From Clavaria fumosa (taxonomy: Eukaryota; Basidiomycota; Agaricomycetes; Agaricales; Clavariaceae), in contig OX637798.1 of assembly GCA_951802425.1 (NCBI GenBank), forward strand, positions 3,534,001 through 3,598,000: a stretch of 64,000 bases of DNA. Reading direction: 5' to 3'. Both the position numbers and the translations under genes were made by a program. Below the pieces are notes generated by a model. It worked only from the letters and a program-made list of their open reading frames with translations. It was not told where the DNA came from and searched no databases. Of this stretch, positions 55,283-64,000 are shown one piece after another (the stretch's first letter is position 1; the number at the start of each line of letters is the position of its first letter).

Positions 55283-57334
55283 TTACCCTCTTATTCGCCA
55301 CCCGTCCCCTTTCCGGTTCACTCTACCCACCCCGCCAAACCCTTCCCTAACCACCAGCCACAGCCCCGTGGACGAAACAACGTCTTTGATCTCCTCAGCC
55401 GTCAATATCAGAGTGTCACCATTGTTCCCCCCCGGATCCACGCCTTCGCGTACATTGCCTAGTCTCGGTCGAACGAGGGCCCGCTCCACCTCGATGTCAG
55501 GCAAGGGAAACGGAATCTTCAACAGCCCTACCAGTTTCGGATGGTGCGGTGTTGGGCTCAGTTTCGCCACCCTCACCTTTATACCGCCCTTTGTGGCCTC
55601 AGACTTTTGGCCAGACTCGGGTGAAGGAGGAGGAGAAAGGCTCCGTATCATCAAGACGCAGCTCCAAGGGGTTTCGCTGTCCTCCGGATCGCTCGCTTCT
55701 CCGTCGTCCACATGGTCTTCCTCAGACGTAAGCACCGTATTGATGCTCAATTTCCCAATGGACGCCACGGAGAGTCGGTTCGCCCGTTTTTGAGCGTGAG
55801 TTGGGGATCGGGGAGAGGACGGGAATTCAAGGCTTCCTGACGTAGGGGGTGCTACATCGTCGTCGCCCCTATCCGTAGTCTCCGTAGCACTCCGCCCGCT
55901 CTCCCGTTTCCTATCTCTGGCAGACCGCTGCCCGCCTCCTCTTTTCTTTCCTCTCCGCCACTCAAACCGAACTTCGACACCTTGCCCAACCGCAGTCCTC
56001 GGCCTGACGCTCCCTTCCTTGCTAAATTTGCCCACCAAACCGCCCAACAATCCTTCGCCACCCTTGAACCACTTCCTCACGACCCAGACATACATTGTCG
56101 GCCGGCTTCCCTTGTCCCTTTCGTAATTGGGTGGCAACGCCAGTGTTGGTTGGATGCCAAGAACTGGGGGACCAAGCACAGGCGCAGGCGCAGGTTCAGG
56201 TGATAGAGTCAGCGTTGGCGTGGGCGGGGCGACGACTGGCTTCGCGATGCTCACAGAGACCTTCTTCGAAGCCTTCGATGTAGGTGAGAGAGGCTGCGTC
56301 TCGAGCGTGCTCGATGCAGGCGGCGAAAGAGTGCTCGCCAGCGACAGGGACGGCTGCTCTGTGGAACCCGTGTTTTTCTTCCTGAACATCTTCCGAAAGA
56401 TACCCTGCTTTGGGACCAAACCCGCGTGAGCTGGCTGAGAGTCTGAAGTTGGTGAGGCGGGGTGAGCGAAGCCGGCAGAGGGAATGGGCATATCGGGTTC
56501 GTTGGGAGAATGTAATCCACTAGGTTCAGGGGTCGTGGGCCGGGAGTTGATTGGAGTATGTATTGAATGAAGCAAGCCTCCAGAGAAAAGAACTTCGGGG
56601 TCCCATACTTCGATAGGTTCTAATGAGGCCAAATTGACCAACTCCATTGTGCGCTTCGCGAATTTTGCAATTTTTGCGTCCGTGCCGGCGTCAACGACAA
56701 GATTGGTCATGACATTATGAGCCTGGAGGTTGTAAAGGGGTATGATCGCCCTTCTACCTGAGGAGTTTGTGGAAGTGGAGGAAAAGGAAGCGACGGAACT
56801 AGAATATGACGTCGGCGTGTCGGAGCGTCCGATGCCGCTCGGGAGTCCAGCTTCATGCTGGTCAAAATAGCTTGTGTTTGGTGAAGGCGCAGACATGTCC
56901 AATGATCGACGGCCGTCTGCGGTGGCAGAACGGTCTCGTTCATGTTGAGTTGCACGTGAAGCTGGTGGGACAAGCTGGACTTGGAGGTTTAGGGGATGGT
57001 TGGATTTAGAGGGGGGTGGGCGGACTATGATGAACGTCTTAATAACCCGGCGTCATCAGAGTAATATGTCACAGTGGATTTGTCAAACACGAACCTCGTT
57101 GACACTTCTGTCCCTCTTAGACGCTTTCGACTTTCTTGCGCCAATGTCAGGTCCCACGCCCTGACCATTCGCAATATCTGGAATGTGTCCCCAACGGTCC
57201 GAGGATTCGCGCGTGCTGGAAGGAGAATCTGGTACTGGGGAGGGGGCCGAGCGCTTTTCTTCCCTGTCTTTTGCATTCTGGTCCTGCGAGCCGAGCAAGC
57301 CAGCCGGCAGATAATTGGAGAGAGAGGAGAGCAT
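55283..57334 (-). CDS. Large fungal protein of unknown function
   Basis: Two exons (57334-57095 and 57037-55283) give 664 residues. The start is MLSSLSNYLPAGLLGSQDQN. Across the splice comes a conserved-looking block (SVNE, then TFIIVRPPPSKSNHPLNLQV). Another block reads MTNLVVDAGTDAKIAKFAKR, then TMELVNLASLEPIEVWDPEV. A stretch of Pro/Ser/Thr-rich disorder with a basic island (IFRKMFRKKNTG) is followed by RPTMYVWVVRKWFKGGEGLL, VRFEWRRGKKRGGG, and a C-terminal ordered region (PWSCVLMIRSLSPPPSPESG, KVRVAKLSPTPHHPKLVG, then LKIPFPLPDIEVER). The ordered blocks recall uncharacterised basidiomycete proteins; I know of no function. No membrane segment or enzyme motif is seen. It lies downstream of the METTL16-like gene and is divergent from the TCAB1-like gene (213 bp between start codons). 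Confidence 0.75.
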
Positions 57335-57547
57335 GGTTCAGGTGAGAGCTCAACGCTGTGGTTCGTGATGCGCAGCGAGCTTTACAGTGGTAGTAGTGTG
57401 GTAGCAGGAGAGATTATTAATAAAAAATTGGGACCGCAGTCCGTCAGCGGGACGACGCGATCAATGATGACACTTGATTACGTACATGACTTGACGTCGT
57501 CCAATTTTTTGCTATTTGCTTACATGATGCATTGTAGTGCGAACACC

Positions 57548-59386
57548 ATGGAGCAGGACCTGTCTATGGGGTACACTTGGCTGCCACCAACATACGATTT
57601 TGCTCGAGAATCGAATGTCATCTTGTCGTATCAACAGCCAGACACGTCACGAACTCCGAATACCTTCTTCAGGATGGCCAAGTGGTTTGTCGAATTATAG
57701 GGCAAGTATCGTGGGTTGCATACCATGCGTGACTTCGTCTTCCCTAGGTGCCCTGATGGATCATGTGCGTTGGCGCAAAGCGAGGACAACTCTTTTACGT
57801 GTTTTTCTATGTGAGCCGTGGATTCAATCAACTTCGTGCGCTCAACTTTCGCGCACAGACCGCCAGATCTTCTGCGAGATCCTTCAAAGGCGGTCGATGC
57901 AAAGGAGCCAGGCCTAACTCCGTTGCTGTTTCTACCTCTACCCTCCCCAATCCTGGACTTTGCGTGGTATCCTCTCGCCAGATCGCTAGACCCGTCGTCC
58001 TACTGCTTTATTGCATCCGTCAGAGATTGTCCGGTCAAATTGTTAGACGCCAGCAGTGGAATCGTGCATCCATTTATTCCTTAGACTAAACAAAAGTTTA
58101 CGAATCCCGTTGATAGCTCAGGGCTTCCTACAAAATCATCGACCACAGAGAAAGACATATCGCTCCTCACTCTGTTGCTTTCAACGTTTCATGCGACAAG
58201 TAAGTGACGACCTCGTAATCAGGATTTGATACTCATGTTTTTATTTGGCCTTGAGGCTGTACTGTGGCTTCGACAGTGCCATCGAACAATTCTCTATCCA
58301 TCAGCCAGGGGAAGGGAATCGAATCCACACATCACTGTCGCGAAGGAGCAAAGATGGCTTGAAAGGTGGAATCTCATCTGAGCATTCAACTTGCCTGAAG
58401 CGTCATATATATCACAGGAATCATATCTTCAATAGCATTCTCACCTGAACAACCATTCTATGCTGCTGGTTCTTTCTCTCCATCGCAATCCAATATTGCC
58501 GTTTTCGACGAAAGGACTGGAGCAGCTCCTGTTATGTATGTAGAGAACGACGATGGCTTCTCGGCTGGTGTAACCCAGGTTCTGCCTGTTTTGTGCCACC
58601 AATGTGTATTCGTTAATGCCGATCATCCTCTCAAGGTGCATTTCAACCCGGTTGTGCCCCAAATTTTGTATGCGTCGTTTCGTCGGCGCAGTACAATCAG
58701 CAGTTGGGACTTAAGAGGAAGCTGCCGAAAGGTTCTCTGCCACTTTGACTGGTCGTCGAGTGCAGACGAGCTCTTCGACACCCACACCAACAAGCGTCCT
58801 CGAAGAGCGGAAGCCACGATGACCAATCAGAGGTTACGGTTTGGTGTTGATCCGGCGGGACATTGGCTCGCAATTGGAAATCAGGTTAGCTCGAAACGAT
58901 CGTTTTAGTGTTCTAAGAGACCCAAGAAACGGCCTTTCGTCAGAATGGCGAAGTGTCGGTGTTCGATCTCTTTCGGCCATTTACCGACTCCACGTACAAT
59001 GGGGGACTCCAGCGCTTCGGCGCCAGTCATCGGTTTAAAGCTCACAACGGTAGAGAACCAGTAGTATTCCTCCCTTGTTCTCTTTCGCTAAAAGTCGAGC
59101 GATGCCATTCCCAGATGCGATCGGCTCAGTCTCCTTCCACCCACTACATCCCTGGCTCCTATCTGTGTCAGGATCGCGACACTTCGACAGTTGTGACAAC
59201 CACGACGAGACAGAGGAGGATGAGATTGCAGACAGAACGCCGCCATCGTCACATTCCGACAATGACTCCTCAAGCGGCAAGCATAGACTCGCACGAGCGC
59301 TGCCGATACCGCGGCCCAAAAAGGTTGCCATACCTTTCACAATTGACGCTTCAGTGGAAGTGAGAGCATTTTCTGCTAGCGATTGA
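57548..59386 (+). CDS. TCAB1/WRAP53-type WD40 protein
   Basis: Traced exons are 57548-57684, 57748-57810, 57859-58063, 58117-58199 and 58256-58365, followed by three or four more ending at 59386. In animals this WD40 family (TCAB1/WRAP53) binds the CAB box of scaRNAs and telomerase RNA and carries them to Cajal bodies; in fungi it is less studied. Matching blocks are CPDGSCALAQSEDNSFTCFS, PSPILDFAWYPLARSLDPSS, RDCPVKLLDASSGILRASY, YKIIDHRERHIAPHSVAFN, LYCGFDSAIEQFSI, IAFSPEQPFYAAGSFSPS, TISSWDLRGSC, TMTNQRLRFGVDPAGHWLAI, NGEVSVFDLFRPFTDSTY and GSVSFHPLHPWLLSVSGSRH. The acidic, then basic C-terminus ends VRAFSASD. The first ATG (57548, context ACACCATGG) is used. Confidence 0.85.
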
Positions 59387-59578
59387 GGAATGAAATCAAC
59401 CTATTAAAATTTGATGACATGGAGCCGGAGCTGATGATAATGCAGTGCCTCAGGTAATAATAAAATATAAAATAAACAATTCAGTCAGTGTTGATGACCA
59501 ATTTCGGAATCGAGAAACGTCCTTCACTCCTTCACCTCAACTGACGAGAGGGAACCAACAACTCAACAACAGGTTGCC

Positions 59579-60124
59579 ATGCCCCCTCCGAGACGTAAGC
59601 AACCCAGAATGACCCACCGAACGATCCGACTTACGTGCGTGTTTCGGGAAACAGAGCCCAAGGAAGCGCCCAAGCCACACCCGCCAAGTGGCAGCTTCCC
59701 CGCCGTTGTCTTATTCACGACGTGCACCCTCTGCGCGCTGTTCCTCCTCTGGCGCAGGGCGCACGGTCTGCGCACGGTCGTCTCGCACCAGTGCGTCCCA
59801 CTTCTCATCATCAAGTATCTTGCTCAATCTTTTTCCTTTCCCATCATTACGCGGGTACGTCATGACAGGCTCAAGACGTGGACGGGCCACGATGAAGGTC
59901 GCATTCAACTGGCAGAGGATGACCATAGCCCAACTCGCCTTCATTATCTCGCTGTCCAAAGCACCGGTGAGGGAGAGAGACATGATGTTAGAAACGATGA
60001 TGACGACGAGGACGAACCGTTGGCGCTCAGGGTAGAACATGTCCAAACGAGCGTTTCATCGTCGTCCAACATGGAGCCCAGGCACATCCTGGACTTGTCT
60101 CCTTCTGAGCCCTGTCCCTCATGA
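59579..60124 (+). CDS. Small single-pass membrane protein
   Basis: The frame starts MPPPRRKQPRMTHRTIRLT and has one strong membrane segment (FPAVVLFTTCTLCALFLLWR). An intron at 59791-59868 (GTGCGT ... ATGACAG, 78 bp) is predicted because its removal produces VVSHQLKTWTGHDEGRIQLA, which fits small fungal proteins I recall with an RTVVxHQLKTW motif. The intron length is a multiple of three and contains no stop, so unspliced RNA would also encode a protein (181 residues against 155). The C-terminal part is acidic (RNDDDDEDEPLALRVEHVQ). Function unknown. It is the last gene before the right-hand repeat region. Confidence 0.6.
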   Translation: MPPPRRKQPRMTHRTIRLTCVFRETEPKEAPKPHPPSGSFPAVVLFTTCTLCALFLLWRRAHGLRTVVSHQCVPLLIIKYLAQSFSFPIITRVRHDRLKTWTGHDEGRIQLAEDDHSPTRLHYLAVQSTGEGERHDVRNDDDDEDEPLALRVEHVQTSVSSSSNMEPRHILDLSPSEPCPS

Positions 60125-60179
60125 ATTTGTTTTGCATCAGTTCTGGTATTGCAGATATCTTTATACATGTACTTCCCAT

Positions 60180-60347
60180 TCATCACATCAGGAAAATATT
60201 TGGTGGTAAATTGAGGTATGTACCATCATACCAATCTTAGCCAGTTTTGTCACCTAGCCTGGTATATACCACACTTAAACTGGTTGTAACTTGGTTTACA
60301 CCATTTTATACCACAAAGTGGTAAGACAGGGCCACAGTTTTGCTGCT
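60180..60347 (-). mobile_element. Small nonautonomous element (MITE-like), copy 2
   Basis: This is an inverted, diverged copy of 15250-15440; the shared words include GGTATATACCACACTTAAAC on the plus strand here. It begins about 60 bp after the stop codon of the preceding gene. Exact termini are not fixed. Confidence 0.6.
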
Positions 60348-60409
60348 TCTTGAGCCTGTAGGCTTTGACCTCACAGGCCTGGGTGCTGCATGAATCCTAA
60401 GGGACTGAG

Positions 60410-60682
60410 TATTCCACAACCATGGGGTCCCCCAGAAGATCAGGGCCCCCAATTCATCTCAAAGTTCATGAGGGAATTCTATAAAATGACAGGGTTGTCA
60501 CTGACCCCAGTACTGCCTTCCACCCACAGACAGATGGGCAAACTGAGAGAGTCAGCCAAGAGGTTGAAATCTGCCTTCAAGCCTATGTAAATCACTTACA
60601 GGATGATTGGGCTGACTGGTTGTCCTCAGCAGAATTTGCTCTAAACAACCAGGTCTACTCTTCCACTGGCCACTCCCCCTTC
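60410..60682 (+). pseudogene. Ty3/Gypsy integrase fragment
   Basis: The translation shows part of the integrase core (DQGPQFISKFMREFYKMTG), then after a frame change the HPQTDGQ-type motif region (DRQMGK in one frame, QTDGQTERVSQE in the other) and DDWADWLSSAEFALNNQVYS. A frameshift near 60525 breaks it. The fragment passes directly into LTR-like sequence at about 60683, with the integrase end and any chromodomain missing, so it arose by internal deletion. Confidence 0.8.
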
Positions 60683-60950
60683 TGTCAGGATGGCTTATAT
60701 AAGCCACCCAGTCATGATCAAATCAAAGGGAAGCTGGGAAAGGTTGTGGGAGAGTCACATGATCTGGATGGGAGTTGGATTACCTAATGGGTGGGTCACA
60801 TGACCCAGGGCTTCAGTGTGTCACATGACCCAAGAGGTCCAAGCATGGGAATGCTGGCAAATGCCAAAGCATTCGATATATATACCTTCACTTTTCCTAT
60901 TTTGTACCCTTTTCCCCTTATGTTCAGATAGGCCACATTCAAGTGCAACC
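60683..60950 (+). repeat. Gypsy LTR remnant
   Basis: It starts TGTCAGGATGGCTTATATAA, contains two CACATGACCC words, TGGGAATGCTGGCAAATG, a TATATATA box and CCCTTTTCCCCTTATGTT near its end. The same order occurs in pieces at 13440-13618 (minus strand), 13923-14010 and 14930-15110. Confidence 0.65.
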
Positions 60951-61590
60951 ACTTTGTGGCCTTGTGACATTTTGTGACAGATCATGTGATTGTAAGGTTT
61001 TCACACACAAAAAACATCCTTGGTAGGCATTGTAATGAAATACATGAATGGATTCAATAGAAAACTATCTCATTAGTTGAAAGAATCAATCAGTGTCTAA
61101 ATGGGCCTCAAAGAGATCATCTAACAAGGTGGCAGGAAGGACTCGATGACCCTAATATTTTTTACTAGCCCATGCTGCCTACTTGCCATTGAGGCCCTTT
61201 CAGTATGCATCCATGAAGCATTGAGCATGTGTTGCAAATCTGTGACAACTGAGCTATCAGGAAAGTCGCCAGGGAGACAAATGAACATGAACTATCACAT
61301 GACCAATAGAGGGACCATATCCAAAGCTGCAATCACATTTCATTCAAGGTTGAGTTCTGAAGATGATGATGGATTGAGCTGATACTTTCATTTTGCATCA
61401 TTGTTCTATGAAATTTAGTTCACAGTGGAACTTCAGCAGAAAAATGACACTGTAGCCACAGCTTTGCAGGCTGTCTCCAAAAGCAACTTGACATCAATGA
61501 AATTGGGCTGGTTGTACAACATCCTCTGACAGCAGTATTGGTAATCACCCGGACAGATTACGTAACGCATATGTTTATTTGGTTGCGAGT
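60951..61590. other. Noncoding stretch between Gypsy and Copia remnants
   Basis: No gene is seen. Short frames are unrecognisable. Part of it may be the 5' long terminal repeat of the Copia element, but its left end cannot be fixed because the matching right repeat lies outside the window. Confidence 0.35.
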
Positions 61591-61767
61591 TAGCAGTGCC
61601 ACAGCTCAGTCTTCTATTTGACTGAGCTGTGAGTTTGTCTTTTTTACTTCGCATTATAACCATACTGATGGCCTAGGATAGAACGGAGTAATCCTAGGTA
61701 CTACAACAAATAGATACAGTCTTCTATTTGACTGAGCTAACGGAGTAATCCTAGATTTCTATAGATT
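61591..61767 (+). repeat. Leader with internal direct repeats, likely 5' end of Copia element
   Basis: The word CAGTCTTCTATTTGACTGAG occurs at about 61606 and 61718, and AACGGAGTAATCCTAG at about 61682 and 61739. CAGTC and GACTG give the first word a small hairpin. This duplicated leader directly precedes the gag start and is probably the LTR end and the primer-binding region. A typical primer-binding site was not identified. Confidence 0.5.
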
Positions 61768-64000
61768 ATGAGATTCGTCATGCAAAACGACCTCACGACT
61801 GCCAACACCTCTTCCAATGCCATAGGTGTCCCTCGACTCCGCGACGATGGAGCGAACTGGGCCGACTACAAGTCAAAAGCCTGCACCACAATGGGCGTGA
61901 GAGGATTGATTGGCATCGTGACGGAACTGCATGAAAACCAGTTGCTTACCCTGAAGAGGCCAGAATTTCAATGAAAGCTCCAGGGATAAAAGCTACTGAC
62001 GAAGACCTTGAAGAAAAAGAATGAAAGTTTGACGAGTACAAGCAAAAAGAATATAGTGCCCAGCACATATTACTTACTACGGTATCACCGTGTCTCGCAA
62101 CAGTCATCAAGTCCTTGTCAGCATCTGAGATGTGGAAGGCAATACGCACTGATGCTACACGAAAGAGCCAACTTCACAAAGTTGACACGCGCCGCAGGTT
62201 ACAGTCCATGACCTGTGCTGAGGACGGTGACATCAAAGCTCACCTAAATGCAATGATAAAGATTCGAGACGAACTTGAAGGCATCGGTGCATCAGTCATG
62301 GACGATGATTTCACGACCATGATACTTACTTCCTTGCCGCCTAGCTATCGCAGCCTCCTTCACTCAATCACGCACACCACAAGCCTGTCATCTACGGAGA
62401 TCTCTCCAAATGACCTTATGCATATTGTTTTAGAGGAAGCAAGACAGCGCGAAATAGCAGACCTTGCATCGAAATCTGGTGACGCAGCCCTTCATGTTAA
62501 AAAGGGTAAAGGCTGCAAGGGAAAATCAGATGACTCAAGCACGAAAACACCCTGTGAAAACTGTAAACGCACCAATCACAAGACCGAAAACTGCTACTCT
62601 GACGGCGGAGCGAAGCAAGGCCAAGCGCCCTGGCAAAAGAAAAAGGAAAAAGCCAATACCGCAGCCACACAGGCCAAAAAGCAAGAAAATGACGAGGAAT
62701 ATCTTGCATTTACTTGCCTAGGGAATCCGCACGAAGTCACAGCCGCTATATCTCCGGCAGGTAAACTGCACGATATCATCCTTGACAGCAGCACGACAGC
62801 GCATTTCTGTCCAGACAGGTCAATGTTCGTAAGCTACTCTACTACCAGTCCGACCACTATCACCGCTGCCGACGGACGCAAGCTGAAAGCCGTTGGTCGC
62901 GGCGACATTGTTCTACAAACGCAAAATGGTGAGCGCATAAGCACACTAAGACTCAGAAACGTCGCACACGCACCTAGCATGGCATTTACTCTTGTATCTG
63001 TTGGGAAACTGGACGACGCCGGCTATGCTGCGGAGTTCACCGACAATCTTTGCCAGATAAAGGACCCCCAAGGCAAAGTGCTTGCACAAATCCCTAAAGT
63101 GAACGGGTTATACTGCATAAAGACATTATCTTTAGAAGCCCACCTAGCCAAGAAGCAACAAACGCTTACATTGTTCGAAGCCCACTGTGCCTTGGGTCAT
63201 ATAAACTACGCCGCAGTCAAACACGCCGTATCTTCGGGCAAAGTGCTCGGGATCTCCATAGACAATACGTCTGAAGAAATATTCTGTGATGCATGTGCTC
63301 AGGCAAAACTGCACCGTTTACCATTTCCTGATAAGGCCACTAACCGTGCAAAAACCTATGGGGAACGCATCCATGCTGATGTCTGGGGCCCTGCCTCCAT
63401 CGCATCACTCGGCGGTAGCCGCTATACAGTCGACTTCGTCGATGATGCAACTCGCTGGACCGAAATCTCCCTCCTGCACAGAAAGTCAGACGCTTTCAAT
63501 GCTTACACAAGATTAGAGGCACAAATAAGTACTCACAACAATACAAAGATAAAGTTCTTACACTCTGATCGAGGAGGGGAATTCAACAGTGACGCATTCT
63601 CAGACCATCTAGCCGAGAAGGGTACGAAACGTGAGCTCACCACGCACGACACCCACGAGCAGGTGGGAGCAGTCGAATGCTGGAACCGAACCAAAGCAGA
63701 GCTTGCGAGAGCAATGCTTATTGATTCTAACCTCCCAAAATTTCTCTGGGGTGAAGCTATGACTCACGCAGCTTGGATAAAGAACAGATCACCTACTCGT
63801 GCACTCGAAGGCGAAACTCCGTTCTATGCTCGCTACGCTAAGCACCCCAATCTGTCTAAATTAGTGCCCTTCGGCACACCAGCATGGGTAAAAATTGCTG
63901 ATGCCGGCAAGCTCGAACGACGAGCGCGCAAGGGCCATTTCCTTGGGATCGACTCAACAAGTACAGGGTACAGGATCTACTTTCCTGATACTAAACAGAT
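61768..64000 (+). pseudogene. Ty1/Copia gag-pol, gag broken, pol open to window end
   Basis: The first gag frame starts MRFVMQNDLTTANTSSNAI and ends at 61974; the rest is in another frame, which has a TGA at 62022-62024 and is then open to the end of the window. Domains in order: UBN2-type gag (PSYRSLLHSITHTTSLSSTE), zinc knuckle CENCKRTNHKTENC, protease with DSSTTAHFC (Asp codon at 62784), the HHCC integrase zinc domain (HCALGHINYAAVKHAV, then CDACAQAK), and the integrase core with Asp in HADVWGP, Asp in HSDRGGEF and Glu in GAVECWNRT. It ends in FLGIDSTSTGYRIYFPDTK, so reverse transcriptase and RNase H must lie beyond. The frameshift and nonsense codon make this copy defective in gag, although pol looks well kept. 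Confidence 0.88.

Noticed and set aside
1..64000. tRNA, rRNA, CRISPR arrays, secondary-metabolite cluster
   Set aside because: I looked for tRNA B-box words (GGTTCGAATC and its complement), regularly spaced short repeats, and synthase signatures, and found none that could be supported.

Overview
The window looks like nuclear DNA of a basidiomycete fungus, probably an Agaricomycete. Genes carry many short (about 45-90 bp) GT-AG introns and sit close together on both strands. Several encode families typical of mushroom-forming fungi: F-box/LRR proteins, Nst1, Neo1, a METTL16-type methyltransferase and eEF1B. No prokaryotic features, tRNA, rRNA or CRISPR array were seen. All identifications come from reading translations and splice junctions by eye; no database search was possible.

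Layout. (1) 1-16.4 kb is rich in mobile elements: a minus-strand gene fragment at the edge; a complete 2.5-kb pogo-like DNA transposon (1760-4261) with 19-bp terminal inverted repeats and TA duplications; an uncharacterised multi-exon gene (about 5.4-7.4 kb); diverged and exact repeats (7.8-10.1 kb); a decayed Ty3/Gypsy pol (10.1-11.3 kb); a nearly complete palindrome with an 8-bp duplication, interpreted as a hAT-type foldback MITE (12722-13212); a chromodomain remnant and LTR pieces (13.4-15.1 kb); and a small MITE (about 15.25-15.44 kb). (2) 16.4-60.1 kb is the gene island. In order: F-box-family paralogue A (minus), eEF1B (plus), F-box paralogue B (plus), a small secreted Cys-rich, probably GPI-anchored protein (minus), a decayed gene, a multi-pass membrane protein (minus), an uncharacterised kinase-like protein (plus), an F-box/LRR protein (minus), NEO1 flippase (plus), NST1 (minus), a small membrane protein (plus), a METTL16-type RNA methyltransferase (minus), a large fungal protein of unknown function (minus), a TCAB1/WRAP53-type WD40 protein (plus) and a small membrane protein (plus). 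(3) 60.1-64 kb is again mobile-element territory: an inverted copy of the 15.25-kb MITE, a Gypsy integrase/LTR remnant, and a Ty1/Copia element that runs off the window.

For nine multi-exon genes I assigned every exon, and each coding sum is a whole number of codons: paralogue A 735 aa, eEF1B 216, paralogue B 548, secreted protein 180, membrane protein 482, F-box/LRR 607, NEO1 1206, METTL16-like 436, and the 664-aa unknown. NST1, the TCAB1-like gene and the 5.4-7.4 kb gene were only partly resolved. The genes are mainly housekeeping and do not form a metabolic cluster. Two of them, METTL16-like and TCAB1-like, belong to families acting on small nuclear or telomerase RNAs and lie one gene apart.

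The most notable points are a pogo transposase whose presumed C-terminal part, ending in a PCNA-interaction motif, lies beyond an in-frame TGA; an 11-nt microexon in the METTL16-like gene; and the palindromic hAT-like element. I did not find convincing evidence of a wholly new multi-gene system.
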